A DNA stretch of 64,000 nt from JBFMHP01 sp040752855 (GTDB lineage: Bacteria; Pseudomonadota; Gammaproteobacteria; RBG-16-57-12): NCBI GenBank assembly GCA_040752855.1, contig JBFMHP010000031.1, positions 1-64,000 of the forward strand. The letters are read 5' to 3'. Numbering within the stretch: the first letter of the stretch is position 1; the number at the start of each line of letters is the position of its first letter. Below the pieces are notes generated by a model. The model did not search any database. It was not told where the DNA came from and was given only the letters and a program-made list of their open reading frames with translations. Below, piece by piece: positions 38,024 through 47,229 of the stretch. The translations under genes were made by a program, and so were the position numbers.

Positions 38024-38052
38024 TTGTAAGTGCCTGTCCTTTTTTGTAGAAT
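38024..38052 (+). promoter_or_regulatory. Promoter of the initiator tRNA / rimP-nusA operon
   Basis: TTGTAA (38024-38029), 17 bases and TAGAAT (38047-38052) end 13 bases before the tRNA. The discriminator is C-rich, as in stable-RNA promoters. Confidence 0.65.
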
Positions 38053-38065
38053 ACGCTCCACCTGA

Positions 38066-38142
<77 letters not shown>

Positions 38143-38155
38143 AGTTTCGATCTAG

Positions 38156-38177
38156 AAAACCCCGTCAGGGGTTTTTT
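38156..38177 (+). terminator. Terminator/attenuator after metY
   Basis: AAAACCCC pairs with GGGGTTTT around a GTCA loop, with the T-run to 38177. It separates the tRNA from rimP and is probably partly read through. Confidence 0.85.
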
Positions 38178-38180
38178 GTT

Positions 38181-38196
38181 ACCCAGGAAACTGGGT
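38181..38196 (+). other. GAAA-capped hairpin in the rimP leader
   Basis: ACCCAG-GAAA-CTGGGT is a perfect 6-bp stem with a GNRA tetraloop, four bases after the metY terminator. It has no T-run. It could be an RNA stability or binding element in the leader. Confidence 0.5.
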
Positions 38197-38253
38197 AGGC
38201 GTGCAATATAGCGGGTTTTAGCTATACTTGCGTGTCGTAGAGATAAGAAGAAG

Positions 38254-38274
38254 TGGGCCGCGGGCCCATTTTTT
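38254..38274 (+). terminator. Second leader terminator before rimP
   Basis: TGGGCC (38254-38259) pairs with GGCCCA (38263-38268), followed by six T residues. It ends 15 bases before the rimP ATG, so it must be an attenuator rather than a full stop. NusA-dependent control of such leaders is known in E. coli. Confidence 0.7.
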
Positions 38275-38289
38275 GTTTGTAAGGCAGGC

Positions 38290-38748
38290 ATGATGCGGCA
38301 GGCATCCGGAAAGATCTATGAATTGCTCGCGCCGGTGGTGACCGGACTCGGTTATGAGCTGGTCGGGATCGAGCATATTTCGCAGGGGAGACATTCCCTG
38401 CTGCGCATCTATATCGATGTCGAGCGCGGCGTGACCGTCGATGACTGCGAAAAGGTCAGTCATCAGGTCAGCGGCGTGCTGGATGTCGAGGACCCCATCA
38501 AAGGCGCCTATCATCTGGAGGTCTCCTCGCCGGGGCTCGACCGCCCGCTGTTTACCGCCGAGCATTTTGCCCGCTTTGCGGGGCACAAAGCCAAGGTGCA
38601 GCTGCGCAGCCCGATCAACGGCCGGCGGAAATTTTCCGGAGCGATACGGAGTGTCGGCGACGGGGCGGTGCGGCTTGAAATCGAGGAAGGTGAGGTCAGC
38701 TTGCCGTTGGATGCAATTGAAAAAGCGAACTTGATACCGGAATTTTAA
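38290..38748 (+). CDS. rimP: Ribosome maturation factor RimP
   Basis: Needed for assembly of the 30S ribosomal subunit. The 152-residue protein has the family pattern G-Y-E-L-V-G-I-E near residue 19, the S-R/H-Q-V-S region, and the box Y-H-L-E-V-S-S-P-G-L-D-R-P-L near 76. Two adjacent ATGs (38290, 38293) are usable, with AAGGCAGG upstream. First protein of the nusA-infB operon. Confidence 0.95.
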   Translation: MMRQASGKIYELLAPVVTGLGYELVGIEHISQGRHSLLRIYIDVERGVTVDDCEKVSHQVSGVLDVEDPIKGAYHLEVSSPGLDRPLFTAEHFARFAGHKAKVQLRSPINGRRKFSGAIRSVGDGAVRLEIEEGEVSLPLDAIEKANLIPEF

Positions 38749-38774
38749 GTGCTGGATGGTGGAGACAAAGAGAG

Positions 38775-40265
38775 ATGAGTAAAGAGATATTGATGGTGGT
38801 AGACGCGGTTTCCAATGAGAAAGGCGTGGCGCCAGGGATTATCTTCGAAGCTATCGAGTCCGCATTGGCGACGGCGACCAAGAAGCGGTTTGAGGACGAT
38901 GTCGATGTGCAAGTCACCATCGACCGCCATACCGGGGCCTATGCGACGGTGCGCCGCTGGGAAGTCGTCGCCGAGGAAGACGACGTTGAATTCCCGGAAC
39001 GCCAGCTTTCCCTGGAGCAGGCGCGCGCCAGCAAACCCAACATTCAAGTGGGCGAATTCATCGAAGAGCCGATGGAGTCGGTCGAGTTCGGCCGTATCGC
39101 GGCGCAAACCGCCAAGCAGGTGATCGTGCAGAAGGTGCGCGATGCTGAACGCGCGCGTGTGGTCGACCAGTACAAGCACCGCATCGGCGAGTTGATCACC
39201 GGCGTGGTCAAGCGCGTGGACAAGAACGGCGTGATCATGGATCTGGGCAACGGCGTCGAGGCCTATATCAGCCGTGATAACATGATTCCGCGCGAGGCCG
39301 TGCGTTCGGGCGACCGCATCCGCGGCTATCTGTACGATGTCCGCGCGGAAAGCCGCGGTCCGCTGCTGCAAGTCAGCCGCACGCATCCCAACCTGCTGAT
39401 CGAACTGTTCAAACTCGAAGTGCCGGAGGTCGGCGAGGGCTTAATCGAGATCGTCAGCGCCGCGCGCGATCCGGGTTCGCGCGCCAAGATCGCAGTGAAG
39501 ACCAACGATGCGCGCATCGATCCGGTCGGCGCGTGCGTGGGCATGCGCGGCTCGCGCGTGCAATCGGTCTCCAACGAGCTCGGCGGCGAGCGCGTGGACA
39601 TCATCCTGTGGAACGAAAATCCGGCGCAGTTTGTTATCAATGCGATGTCGCCGGCCGAGGTCCAATCCATCGTCATGGATGAAGAGTCGCACAGCATGGA
39701 TATCGCCGTCGTCGATGAACAGCTTTCACAGGCGATCGGCCGCAACGGCCAGAACGTCAACCTGGCCAGCGAGCTGACCGGCTGGGAACTCAACGTGATG
39801 AGCGAATCACAAGCCCAGAAGAAGAGCGAAGAGGAAAGTCAGCAGGCGATCAAGTTGTTCATGGCGCAACTGGACGTGGATGAAGAAGTGGCCGCCATCC
39901 TGGTACGCGAAGGCTTCAGCACGATCGAGGAAGTGGCCTATGTGCCGAACTCCGAGATGCTGGATATCGATGAATTCGACGATGAGATCGTCGAAGAGCT
40001 GCGCAACCGCGCCCGTGACGTGCTTGTCACGCAGGCGATCGAAGAGGAAGAGAAGCACGGCGAGCCGGCGCAGGATCTGCTGGAGATGGACGGCATGGAC
40101 TCTGCGCTTGCGCACAAGCTGGCGCAGCGCGGTATCTGCACGATGGAAGATCTCGCCGAGCAGTCGATCGATGATCTCATCGATATTGAAGGTATAGACG
40201 AGGCCCGTGCCGGTGCCTTGATAATGGCCGCGCGCGCTCCGTGGTTTGCAAGCGAGCAACAATAA
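38775..40265 (+). CDS. nusA: Transcription termination/antitermination factor NusA
   Basis: Binds RNA polymerase and RNA to control pausing, termination and antitermination. The 496-residue protein has the N-terminal polymerase-binding domain, an S1 domain (about 135-200), two KH domains (about 200-345, with G-x-R-G-S-R-V and G-R-N-G-Q-N-V) and two C-terminal acidic repeats (about 365-490). Length and repeats match the E. coli type. It may feed back on the leader hairpins upstream of rimP. Confidence 0.97.
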   Translation: MSKEILMVVDAVSNEKGVAPGIIFEAIESALATATKKRFEDDVDVQVTIDRHTGAYATVRRWEVVAEEDDVEFPERQLSLEQARASKPNIQVGEFIEEPMESVEFGRIAAQTAKQVIVQKVRDAERARVVDQYKHRIGELITGVVKRVDKNGVIMDLGNGVEAYISRDNMIPREAVRSGDRIRGYLYDVRAESRGPLLQVSRTHPNLLIELFKLEVPEVGEGLIEIVSAARDPGSRAKIAVKTNDARIDPVGACVGMRGSRVQSVSNELGGERVDIILWNENPAQFVINAMSPAEVQSIVMDEESHSMDIAVVDEQLSQAIGRNGQNVNLASELTGWELNVMSESQAQKKSEEESQQAIKLFMAQLDVDEEVAAILVREGFSTIEEVAYVPNSEMLDIDEFDDEIVEELRNRARDVLVTQAIEEEEKHGEPAQDLLEMDGMDSALAHKLAQRGICTMEDLAEQSIDDLIDIEGIDEARAGALIMAARAPWFASEQQ

Positions 40266-40285
40266 AAAGCTCGAGAGGTAGGATT

Positions 40286-42790
40286 ATGTCAAGCGTAACG
40301 GTTAAACAGTTTGCTGAAACGGTTGGGGTGCCGGTCGAACGGCTGATCTCCCAACTCGCCGCGGCGGGCTTGCAGGCGGATGCGCCCGATGCGGTGATTA
40401 CCGACGATGAAAAAATGGAACTGCTCAAGTATCTGCGCGGTGATCAGGGCAAAGAAGACTCAGCGCTTGAAACGCCGAAAAAGATCACTCTGAAGCGCAA
40501 GACCGCCATTGAGCTCAAACAAAAGACCCCCGAGGGCAAATCGAAGACGGTCAACGTCGAGGTGCGCAAAAAACGCACCTATGTCAAACGCACGGTGATC
40601 GCGGAAGAGGAAAACGCCAAGCTCGAGGCCGAGCGTCTCAAGCGCGAAGAGGAAGATGCGATCCTGCGCGCGCAGGAAGAGGCCCGCCGCAAGGCCGAGG
40701 AGGAGTCACGCGCCGCCGAAGAAGCCCGACGTGTCGCGGAAGAGGCGCGTCGCAAAGCGGAAGAAGAGTCGAAGAAAACAGCCGAGAAAGAAGGCGAGCG
40801 CCGCCGCCCCGCCGCCGAGCCTGTCAAGAAGGAAGAGGGCGAGGCTGAGAAAGGCCGCGGCAAGCGCGGCGCCAAGGAGCGTGAGCGCGACTTACGCGAG
40901 GAATCCAAGTTTGGGCGCAAGGAACTGCACATCTCCGAGGATAAATTCGAGCGTCACCGCAAGAAGGGCAAGAAGCCCGGCGAGAGAGAGGCTCTCACGG
41001 CCAAGCTGCACGGGTTTGAAAAACCCACCGCGCCGATCGTGCGCGAGGTCAGTATCCCGGAATCCATTACGGTGGCCGAACTCGCCCAGAAGATGGCGGT
41101 GAAGGCCGTGGATGTGATCAAGACCATGATGCAGATGGGTTCGATGGTGACCATCAATCAGGTGCTCGACCAGGAGACTGCGAGTATCGTGGTGCAGGAA
41201 ATGGGGCATGTGCCGAAGCTGACGCGCGAAAGCGCGATCGAGGAAGAGATCGCTGCGGTAATCGACAGCTCCGTGGCAGCGCTGCCCCGCCCCCCGGTGG
41301 TGACCATCATGGGCCATGTCGACCACGGCAAGACCTCGCTGCTCGATTTTATCCGCACCACGCGCGTGGCGGCCGGTGAGGCGGGTGGAATTACCCAACA
41401 CATCGGTGCCTATCATGTCGATACCGAGCGCGGCACGGTCACCTTCCTCGATACCCCGGGCCATGAGGCCTTCACGGCGATGCGCGCGCGCGGCGCCAAG
41501 GTTACCGATATCGTCATCCTGGTGGTGGCGGCCGATGACGGCGTCATGCCGCAGACCAAGGAAGCGATTCAGCACGCCCGCGCCGGTGAGGTGCCGATCA
41601 TCGTAGCGATCAACAAGATCGATAAACCGGAGGCCAATCCAGACCGCGTCATGCAAGAGCTGGTTGCCGAAGGCGTCATCCCCGAAGGGTGGGGCGGCGA
41701 TACCATGTTCGTGCAGGTGTCGGCCAAGACCGGTCAGGGCATCGATTCGTTGCTCGAGTCGATCCTGCTCCAGGCCGAGGTGCTGGAGTTGACCGCGGTT
41801 AAGGACGCCCCGGCCAAGGGTGTCGTGATCGAATCACGCCTCGACAAAGGCCGCGGCCCGGTGGCAACGCTGCTGATCCAGTCCGGCACCTTGCGCAAGG
41901 GTGACATTGTGCTGGCGGGCCTGGAATACGGTCGCGTGCGCATGATGCTCGATGAGGCGGCCAGGCCGGTGGAAGTCGCCGGTCCGTCGATGCCGGTCGA
42001 GGTGCTGGGCTTGTCCGGCACGCCGCGCGCGGGTGATGAGGCCGTGGTGGTGCTCAATGAGCGCAAGGCGCGTGAAGTCGCCTTGTTCCGCCAAGGCAAG
42101 TTCCGCGACGTCAAACTGGCGCGCCAGCAGGCGGCCAAGCTCGAGAACATGTTCAGCCAGATGGCCGAGGGCGAGGTGCGCACGTTGTCCCTGGTCATCA
42201 AGGCCGATGTGCAGGGTTCTGCCGAGGCGCTCACCGATTCATTGCTCAAGCTTTCCACCAATGAGGTGCGCGTGAAGATTGTGGCCAGTGGCGTCGGTGG
42301 TATCAACGAGAGCGATATCAATCTGGCGCTGGCCTCCAACGCGGTCATCGTCGGGTTCAACGTGCGCGCGGATGCCTCCGCCAAGCGTCTGGCGGAAGAA
42401 GAGGATGTCGATCTGCGCTACTACAGCGTCATCTATGATGTGATCGATGAGGTCAAACAGGCGATGACCGGCATGCTTGCGCCCGAATTCAAGGAAGAGA
42501 TTATCGGCCTGGCCGAGGTGCGCGATGTATTCCGTTCGCCGAAGTTTGGCGCGGTGGCGGGCTGCATGGTCATCGATGGCGTGGTCAAGCGCAACAATCC
42601 GATCCGCGTGCTGCGTGATAACGTGGTGATCTACGAAGGCGAACTGGAATCGCTGCGTCGCTTCAAGGACGACGTCTCCGAGGTCAAAAACGGCATGGAG
42701 TGCGGTATCGGCGTGAAGAACTACAACGACGTGAAGGTCGGTGACCAGATCGAAGTGTACGAGCGCACCCAGGTGCAGCGTAAGATCTAA
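40286..42790 (+). CDS. infB: Translation initiation factor IF-2
   Basis: GTPase that brings fMet-tRNA to the 30S subunit. From ATG 40286, with GAGGTAGGA upstream, it has 834 residues. An N-terminal IF2 domain is followed by a long Glu/Lys/Arg/Ala helical stretch (about 110-245), then G1 G-H-V-D-H-G-K-T (near 343), D-T-P-G-H-E-A-F (near 389) and N-K-I-D (near 443), and the C-terminal tRNA-binding domains. The initiator tRNA it uses is encoded at the start of the same cluster. Confidence 0.97.
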   Translation: MSSVTVKQFAETVGVPVERLISQLAAAGLQADAPDAVITDDEKMELLKYLRGDQGKEDSALETPKKITLKRKTAIELKQKTPEGKSKTVNVEVRKKRTYVKRTVIAEEENAKLEAERLKREEEDAILRAQEEARRKAEEESRAAEEARRVAEEARRKAEEESKKTAEKEGERRRPAAEPVKKEEGEAEKGRGKRGAKERERDLREESKFGRKELHISEDKFERHRKKGKKPGEREALTAKLHGFEKPTAPIVREVSIPESITVAELAQKMAVKAVDVIKTMMQMGSMVTINQVLDQETASIVVQEMGHVPKLTRESAIEEEIAAVIDSSVAALPRPPVVTIMGHVDHGKTSLLDFIRTTRVAAGEAGGITQHIGAYHVDTERGTVTFLDTPGHEAFTAMRARGAKVTDIVILVVAADDGVMPQTKEAIQHARAGEVPIIVAINKIDKPEANPDRVMQELVAEGVIPEGWGGDTMFVQVSAKTGQGIDSLLESILLQAEVLELTAVKDAPAKGVVIESRLDKGRGPVATLLIQSGTLRKGDIVLAGLEYGRVRMMLDEAARPVEVAGPSMPVEVLGLSGTPRAGDEAVVVLNERKAREVALFRQGKFRDVKLARQQAAKLENMFSQMAEGEVRTLSLVIKADVQGSAEALTDSLLKLSTNEVRVKIVASGVGGINESDINLALASNAVIVGFNVRADASAKRLAEEEDVDLRYYSVIYDVIDEVKQAMTGMLAPEFKEEIIGLAEVRDVFRSPKFGAVAGCMVIDGVVKRNNPIRVLRDNVVIYEGELESLRRFKDDVSEVKNGMECGIGVKNYNDVKVGDQIEVYERTQVQRKI

Positions 42791-42792
42791 GC

Positions 42793-43188
42793 ATGCCAGG
42801 ACATCGCGGATACAATCGGGTCGATCGCATTGCGGATCAAATGCAGCGCGAACTTGCGGAGCTGATTTCCTATCAGCTCAAGGACCCGCGCTTGGGCATG
42901 GTGACGATCACCGGCGTGGAAGTCAGCCGCGAGCTGGATCACGCCAAGGTGTTCGTCACCCTGATGACTGACGCAGAGGATGCGAAGCAGCAGGCGGTCG
43001 CCATCCTCAACAAGGCCGCCGGGTTCCTGCGCAAGGAACTCGGACGCAGTATGCGCCTGCGCACCATTCCGCAATTGCATTTCGCTTATGATACTTCGAT
43101 CGATCAGGGTGTCAGACTCTCGGCGTTGATCGACGCGGCGGTCGCCAAGGACAAAAAAGGCCATACCACGGATGAGTCCGAGGGCTGA
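42793..43188 (+). CDS. rbfA: Ribosome-binding factor A
   Basis: Cold-adaptation and 16S rRNA maturation factor of the 30S subunit. The 131 residues form a KH-like fold with R-V-D-R-I-A-D-Q-M-Q-R-E-L near residue 9, D-P-R-L-G-M-V-T-I near 32 and the I-P-Q-L-H-F-A-Y-D box near 94. It starts two bases after infB. Confidence 0.95.
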   Translation: MPGHRGYNRVDRIADQMQRELAELISYQLKDPRLGMVTITGVEVSRELDHAKVFVTLMTDAEDAKQQAVAILNKAAGFLRKELGRSMRLRTIPQLHFAYDTSIDQGVRLSALIDAAVAKDKKGHTTDESEG

Positions 43189-43193
43189 GCCGG

Positions 43194-44108
43194 GTGCGCC
43201 GCAAAGAACGGGGCCGCGCTGTCAGCGGCATTCTCTTGTTGGATAAACCGCTCGGGATCAGCTCCAACGCCGCACTGCAAAAGGTCAAGGGGATCTATCG
43301 CGCCCAAAAGGCCGGGCACACGGGAAGTCTCGACCCGCTGGCGACCGGCATGCTGCCGGTCTGCCTCGGCGAGGCCACCAAGGTTTCCGCCTATCTGCTC
43401 GATGCGGACAAGTATTATCTGGCGCGCTGCAAGCTGGGGGTAACCACCACCACTGGCGACAGCGAGGGCGAGGTCGTGGCGCAGTATCCGGTGGGCGAGA
43501 TTTCCGAAGAAAGGCTGCAGGCCGTGATCGCATCCTTCATCGGCGAGATCGAACAGATCCCGCCCATGCACTCGGCCCTCAAGCGTGATGGGGTTCCACT
43601 CTACAAACTGGCGCATCAAGGCATCGAGATCGAGCGCGAGCCGCGCCAGGTGGTAATCCACGCCCTGACGGCGCGGCGCGTGGAAGAGACGGTGCTGGAA
43701 CTTTCGGTGCATTGCTCCAAGGGCACCTACATCCGCACCCTCGCTGAGGATATCGGCAAGGCCTTGGGCTGCGGCGCGCACCTGATCGGACTGCGCCGCG
43801 AGTGGGTGGGCGGCTTCGAGCGCCGGCCGATGCATACCCTGGCCGAGCTGCAGGAGGTTGCGGCGCAAGGCTTGGAGGCGCTGGATCGGTTGCTGCTGCC
43901 GATGGACACGCCATTGACTGCGATGCCGACGGTCGAGCTGACCGATGATGCCGCGTTTTACATCCAGCGCGGCCAATTCGTGTTCGTTCCCCAGGCTCCG
44001 GCCGCCGGTCTGGTCAGGCTCTATGCCGGGGAAAAACGCTTCCTGGGTGTTGGCGAGGTGCGCGATGATGGTAAAATCGCGCCCCGAAGGCTAGTCAATA
44101 TCCAGTAA
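43194..44108 (+). CDS. truB: tRNA pseudouridine-55 synthase
   Basis: Makes pseudouridine at position 55 of the tRNA T loop. The 304-residue protein starts at GTG 43194. The catalytic Asp47 lies in H-T-G-S-L-D-P-L-A-T-G. Other boxes are G-T-Y-I-R-T-L-A-E-D-I-G near 180 and the C-terminal TruB_C/PUA-like region. Standard place between rbfA and rpsO. Confidence 0.96.
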   Translation: MRRKERGRAVSGILLLDKPLGISSNAALQKVKGIYRAQKAGHTGSLDPLATGMLPVCLGEATKVSAYLLDADKYYLARCKLGVTTTTGDSEGEVVAQYPVGEISEERLQAVIASFIGEIEQIPPMHSALKRDGVPLYKLAHQGIEIEREPRQVVIHALTARRVEETVLELSVHCSKGTYIRTLAEDIGKALGCGAHLIGLRREWVGGFERRPMHTLAELQEVAAQGLEALDRLLLPMDTPLTAMPTVELTDDAAFYIQRGQFVFVPQAPAAGLVRLYAGEKRFLGVGEVRDDGKIAPRRLVNIQ

Positions 44109-44121
44109 TTCAATGTAAAAT
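44092..44121 (+). promoter_or_regulatory. Candidate rpsO promoter at the end of truB
   Basis: TAGTCA (44092-44097), 18 bases and TAAAAT (44116-44121) overlap the truB 3' end and face rpsO, as the E. coli rpsO promoter does. The -35 match is weak. Confidence 0.35.
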
Positions 44122-44163
44122 ACCGCCTTTTATATTTATGGGACTATTTCAGGAGTAACCCCA

Positions 44164-44433
44164 ATGACCATGACTGCTCAAGACAAACAGAAGATCATCA
44201 ACGATTACAAGCGCGGCGAGCGCGACACCGGCTCCCCCGAGGTGCAGGTTGCGCTGCTGACCGCGCGTATCGAAGATCTTTCCAACCACTTCAAAGATCA
44301 CACCAAGGATCACCATTCACGTCAGGGCCTGCTGCGCCTGGTCAATCAGCGCCGCAAGCTGCTCGAGTACATCAAGAACAGCGACGTAGCGCGTTACCGC
44401 GACCTCGTAAGCCGCCTGGGTCTGCGCAAGTAA
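44164..44433 (+). CDS. rpsO: Small ribosomal subunit protein uS15
   Basis: Primary 16S rRNA-binding protein of the 30S platform. The 89 residues are the normal length. Family boxes are D-T-G-S-P-E-V-Q-V-A-L-L-T near residue 21 and D-H-H-S-R-Q-G-L-L-R-L-V near 47. AGGAG nine bases upstream supports ATG 44164. It is followed by pnp, the conserved rpsO-pnp pair. Confidence 0.97.
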   Translation: MTMTAQDKQKIINDYKRGERDTGSPEVQVALLTARIEDLSNHFKDHTKDHHSRQGLLRLVNQRRKLLEYIKNSDVARYRDLVSRLGLRK

Positions 44434-44467
44434 GACTGTTCTGAACTCATCTTTTAAGGAAACCGAC

Positions 44468-46561
44468 GTGACAACAGCGATAACAAAGACATTCCAGTAC
44501 GGTAATCACACCGTGAAATTGGTGACGGGTGAGATCGCCCGTCAGGCAAGCGGCGCAGTAATGGCGAGCATGGGCGATACTACCGTACTGGTTACCGCTG
44601 TTGTAATGAAGGAAGCCGATCCTGGGCGCGACTTCTTCCCACTTACCGTGAACTACCAGGAGCGTACCTACGCTGCCGGTAAGATCCCGGGCGGCTATTT
44701 CAAGCGTGAAGGCCGTCCGACAGAAAAGGAAACGCTGACCTCGCGTCTGATCGACCGTCCGATCCGTCCGATGTTTCCCGATGAATTCACCAACGAGGTT
44801 CAGATCATCGCCACCGTCATGGCGCTCGACCCGCAGATCGATCCGGATATCCCGTCGATGCTGGGGGCTTCCGCCGCCCTGATGCTCACCGGTTGCCCGT
44901 TCAACGGTCCCTTGGGCGCGGCACGCGTGGGCTACAAGAGTGGCCAGTATCTGCTCAATCCCACGGCCGCGGAGCTGAAGGATTCCGATCTGGATCTGGT
45001 CGTCGCCGGCACTGAAAGCGCTGTATTGATGGTTGAATCCGAAGCGAAAGAGCTGCCGGAAGACGTGATGCTCGGGGCCGTGGTGTATGGCCACGAGCAG
45101 ATGCAGACCGCCATCCGCGCCATTCGTGAATTGGCCGCCGAGGCGGGCACCGTCTCCTGGAATTGGACCGCCCCGGCGAAGGATCTTGAGCTGGCCAATG
45201 CCGTCGCCCAAGCCGGCAAGGCCGATATCGCTGCGGCCTATCAGATCCGCGTGAAGCAGGAGCGCTACGAGCGCCTGAGCGCGATTCGCCAGGCGATCAC
45301 CGAAAAGCTCTGCCCCGCAGGGGCTGAAGCGCCGAAGTGGAGCCCGGAAGCTGTGCGCACCGCCATCGAGTCACTGGAAAGTTCCATCGTGCGCAACCAG
45401 ATCCTCGAAGGTAAGCCGCGTATCGACGGCCGCGACACCAAATCCATTCGCCCGATCTCGGTCAAGACCGGCATCCTGCCGCGCGTGCATGGCTCAGCCC
45501 TGTTCACCCGCGGTGAAACCCAGGCCATCGTCACCATCACCCTGGGCACCGAGCGTGATGCGCAAATCATCGACGCCATCGAAGGCGAATACAAAGACCC
45601 CTTCATGTTCCATTACAACTTCCCGCCGTATAGCGTCGGCGAGACCGGCATGGTCGGCAGCCCCAAGCGCCGCGAGATCGGTCACGGCCGCCTGGCCAAG
45701 CGCGGCGTGGCCGCCGTGATGCCTGCGTTGGAGAAGTTCCCGTACTCCGTGCGCACCGTCTCCGAGATCACCGAGTCCAACGGTTCGAGTTCCATGGCCA
45801 GCGTATGCGGCAGCAGCTTGGCCCTGATGGACGCCGGCGTACCGGTCAAGGCGCCGGTGGCGGGCATCGCCATGGGCTTGATCAAGGAGCCGAGCGGCTT
45901 TGCCGTATTGAGCGACATCCTGGGTGACGAAGATCACCTGGGCGACATGGACTTCAAGGTGGCCGGTACCGCCAACGGCGTCACCGCGCTGCAAATGGAT
46001 ATCAAGATTGACGGCATCACCAAGGAAATCATGCAAGTGGCCCTGGCCCAAGCCAAACAAGGCCGCCTGCACATCCTGGGTGAGATGGCCAAGGCGATCA
46101 CCGCCCCGCGCGCCGATATCTCCGCCTTCGCCCCGCGCATCACCACGATCCACATCAATCCCGAGAAGATCCGCGATGTGATCGGCAAGGGTGGGGCCAC
46201 CATCCGCGCCATCACTGAGGAAACCGGCACCACCATCGACATCACCGATGACGGCACCGTGAAGATCGCCGCCGTCGATGGCAACGCCGCCGCTGCGGCG
46301 CGCAAGCGCATCGAAGAGATCACCGCCGATGTGGAAGTCGGCCAGATCTACGAAGGTCGTGTCGCCAAACTGGCCGACTTCGGGGCGTTTGTCACCATCC
46401 TGCCGGGACGTGACGGCCTGGTGCACATCTCCCAAATCTGCGAAGAGCGTGTCGAGAAGGTCAGCGACAAATTGTCCGAAGGCGACATCGTCAAGGTCAA
46501 GGTCCTGGAGATCGACAAGCAAGGCAAGATCCGCCTGAGCATGAAGGCGGTCAACGCCTGA
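44468..46561 (+). CDS. pnp: Polyribonucleotide nucleotidyltransferase (PNPase)
   Basis: Phosphate-dependent 3'-to-5' exoribonuclease of the degradosome. The 697-residue protein starts at GTG 44468 with TTTAAGGA upstream. Two RNase PH domains (about 10-210 and 320-540, the second with R-G-E-T-Q-A-I-V-T), a KH domain (about 555-610, V-I-G-K-G-G) and an S1 domain (about 620-690) are complete. Strong terminator follows. Confidence 0.97.
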   Translation: MTTAITKTFQYGNHTVKLVTGEIARQASGAVMASMGDTTVLVTAVVMKEADPGRDFFPLTVNYQERTYAAGKIPGGYFKREGRPTEKETLTSRLIDRPIRPMFPDEFTNEVQIIATVMALDPQIDPDIPSMLGASAALMLTGCPFNGPLGAARVGYKSGQYLLNPTAAELKDSDLDLVVAGTESAVLMVESEAKELPEDVMLGAVVYGHEQMQTAIRAIRELAAEAGTVSWNWTAPAKDLELANAVAQAGKADIAAAYQIRVKQERYERLSAIRQAITEKLCPAGAEAPKWSPEAVRTAIESLESSIVRNQILEGKPRIDGRDTKSIRPISVKTGILPRVHGSALFTRGETQAIVTITLGTERDAQIIDAIEGEYKDPFMFHYNFPPYSVGETGMVGSPKRREIGHGRLAKRGVAAVMPALEKFPYSVRTVSEITESNGSSSMASVCGSSLALMDAGVPVKAPVAGIAMGLIKEPSGFAVLSDILGDEDHLGDMDFKVAGTANGVTALQMDIKIDGITKEIMQVALAQAKQGRLHILGEMAKAITAPRADISAFAPRITTIHINPEKIRDVIGKGGATIRAITEETGTTIDITDDGTVKIAAVDGNAAAAARKRIEEITADVEVGQIYEGRVAKLADFGAFVTILPGRDGLVHISQICEERVEKVSDKLSEGDIVKVKVLEIDKQGKIRLSMKAVNA

Positions 46562-46586
46562 TCTCCAAATCACATCTTAATTCACT

Positions 46587-46610
46587 AAAAGGGCCGCAAG
46601 GCCCTTTTTT
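46587..46610 (+). terminator. Terminator after pnp
   Basis: AAAAGGGCC pairs with GGCCCTTTT around a GCAA tetraloop, with the T-run to 46610. It closes the rimP-pnp block. Confidence 0.93.
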
Positions 46611-46625
46611 AATATCTTTCTCCAC

Positions 46626-46934
46626 TCAATCTATGCCGCGCGCTTTATCATAGGCATCGAACAGGATCTGCTCCAAGCTTGGGGTTGCGTCAATCGTTTT
46701 TGAATTGATGGCGATAGCCACGACGTAACCGTTGGGGTGGTGAACGATCAAGGTGCGTAAGCCGGTGTCGTCGAAATAATTCATCACACCGTTTAAATGA
46801 AACGCAAAGCTCCCGTTCATGGCGCTCGCTGAGGCCCAACCGAGTTGATCATCGATTACCGAGCGATTGGCCGTTATTTGGTATGTACGTGGGGGATGAA
46901 AGTTTCGCGGGCGGTCAAGTGGTGGAAAAACCAT
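46626..46934 (-). pseudogene. Short gene remnant, possibly the C-terminal end of a beta-lactamase-family serine hydrolase
   Basis: A 102-codon frame without a good ribosome site. Its central part (G-L-R-T-L-I-V-H-H-P-N-G-Y-V-V-A-I-A-I-N-S) resembles the last strands of penicillin-binding/beta-lactamase-fold hydrolases, which end in a similar pattern. The catalytic S-x-x-K and Y-x-N parts are missing. I read it as a 3' remnant of a larger gene, but a small unknown protein cannot be excluded. It faces the pnp terminator. Confidence 0.35.
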
Positions 46935-47049
46935 GGCATGCTCATGCAGACCTCTATCAATAGGCTCTGAGCGTATTTCTTCGAAAGTTTAGTGCCGGCG
47001 GCCAGGATAGCAACCGTCCTGATGCTATGTGTGAACCGCTCGAATTGCT

Positions 47050-47128
47050 GTCATTCCAGTGGATGCCGGAATCCAGGAGACTCACCGAAGAGGAAAGCAC
47101 CGGACTCTGGCATGCGCAGGGATGACGG
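47050..47128. repeat. Palindromic intergenic repeat (GTCATTCC type)
   Basis: GTCATTCC at the left and GGGATGAC at the right bracket about 80 bases that contain T-G-C-C-G-G-A-A-T-C-C-A-G, a common small repeat of proteobacterial intergenic DNA. The surrounding gap 46935-47229 has no other gene I can support. Confidence 0.55.
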
Positions 47129-47229
47129 TGTTAAGTAAGTGCCATTCAGGCCTGGCTCGGACTAATCCCCCTTAAGACCAGCTCGGAGTCGGTGAGATAC
47201 GAACTGTATGCTTTGAGTTCTAAGTGTTG

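Noticed and set aside
45494..46573. 359-codon minus-strand frame across pnp
   Set aside because: Shadow of pnp; all PNPase domains are intact on the plus strand.
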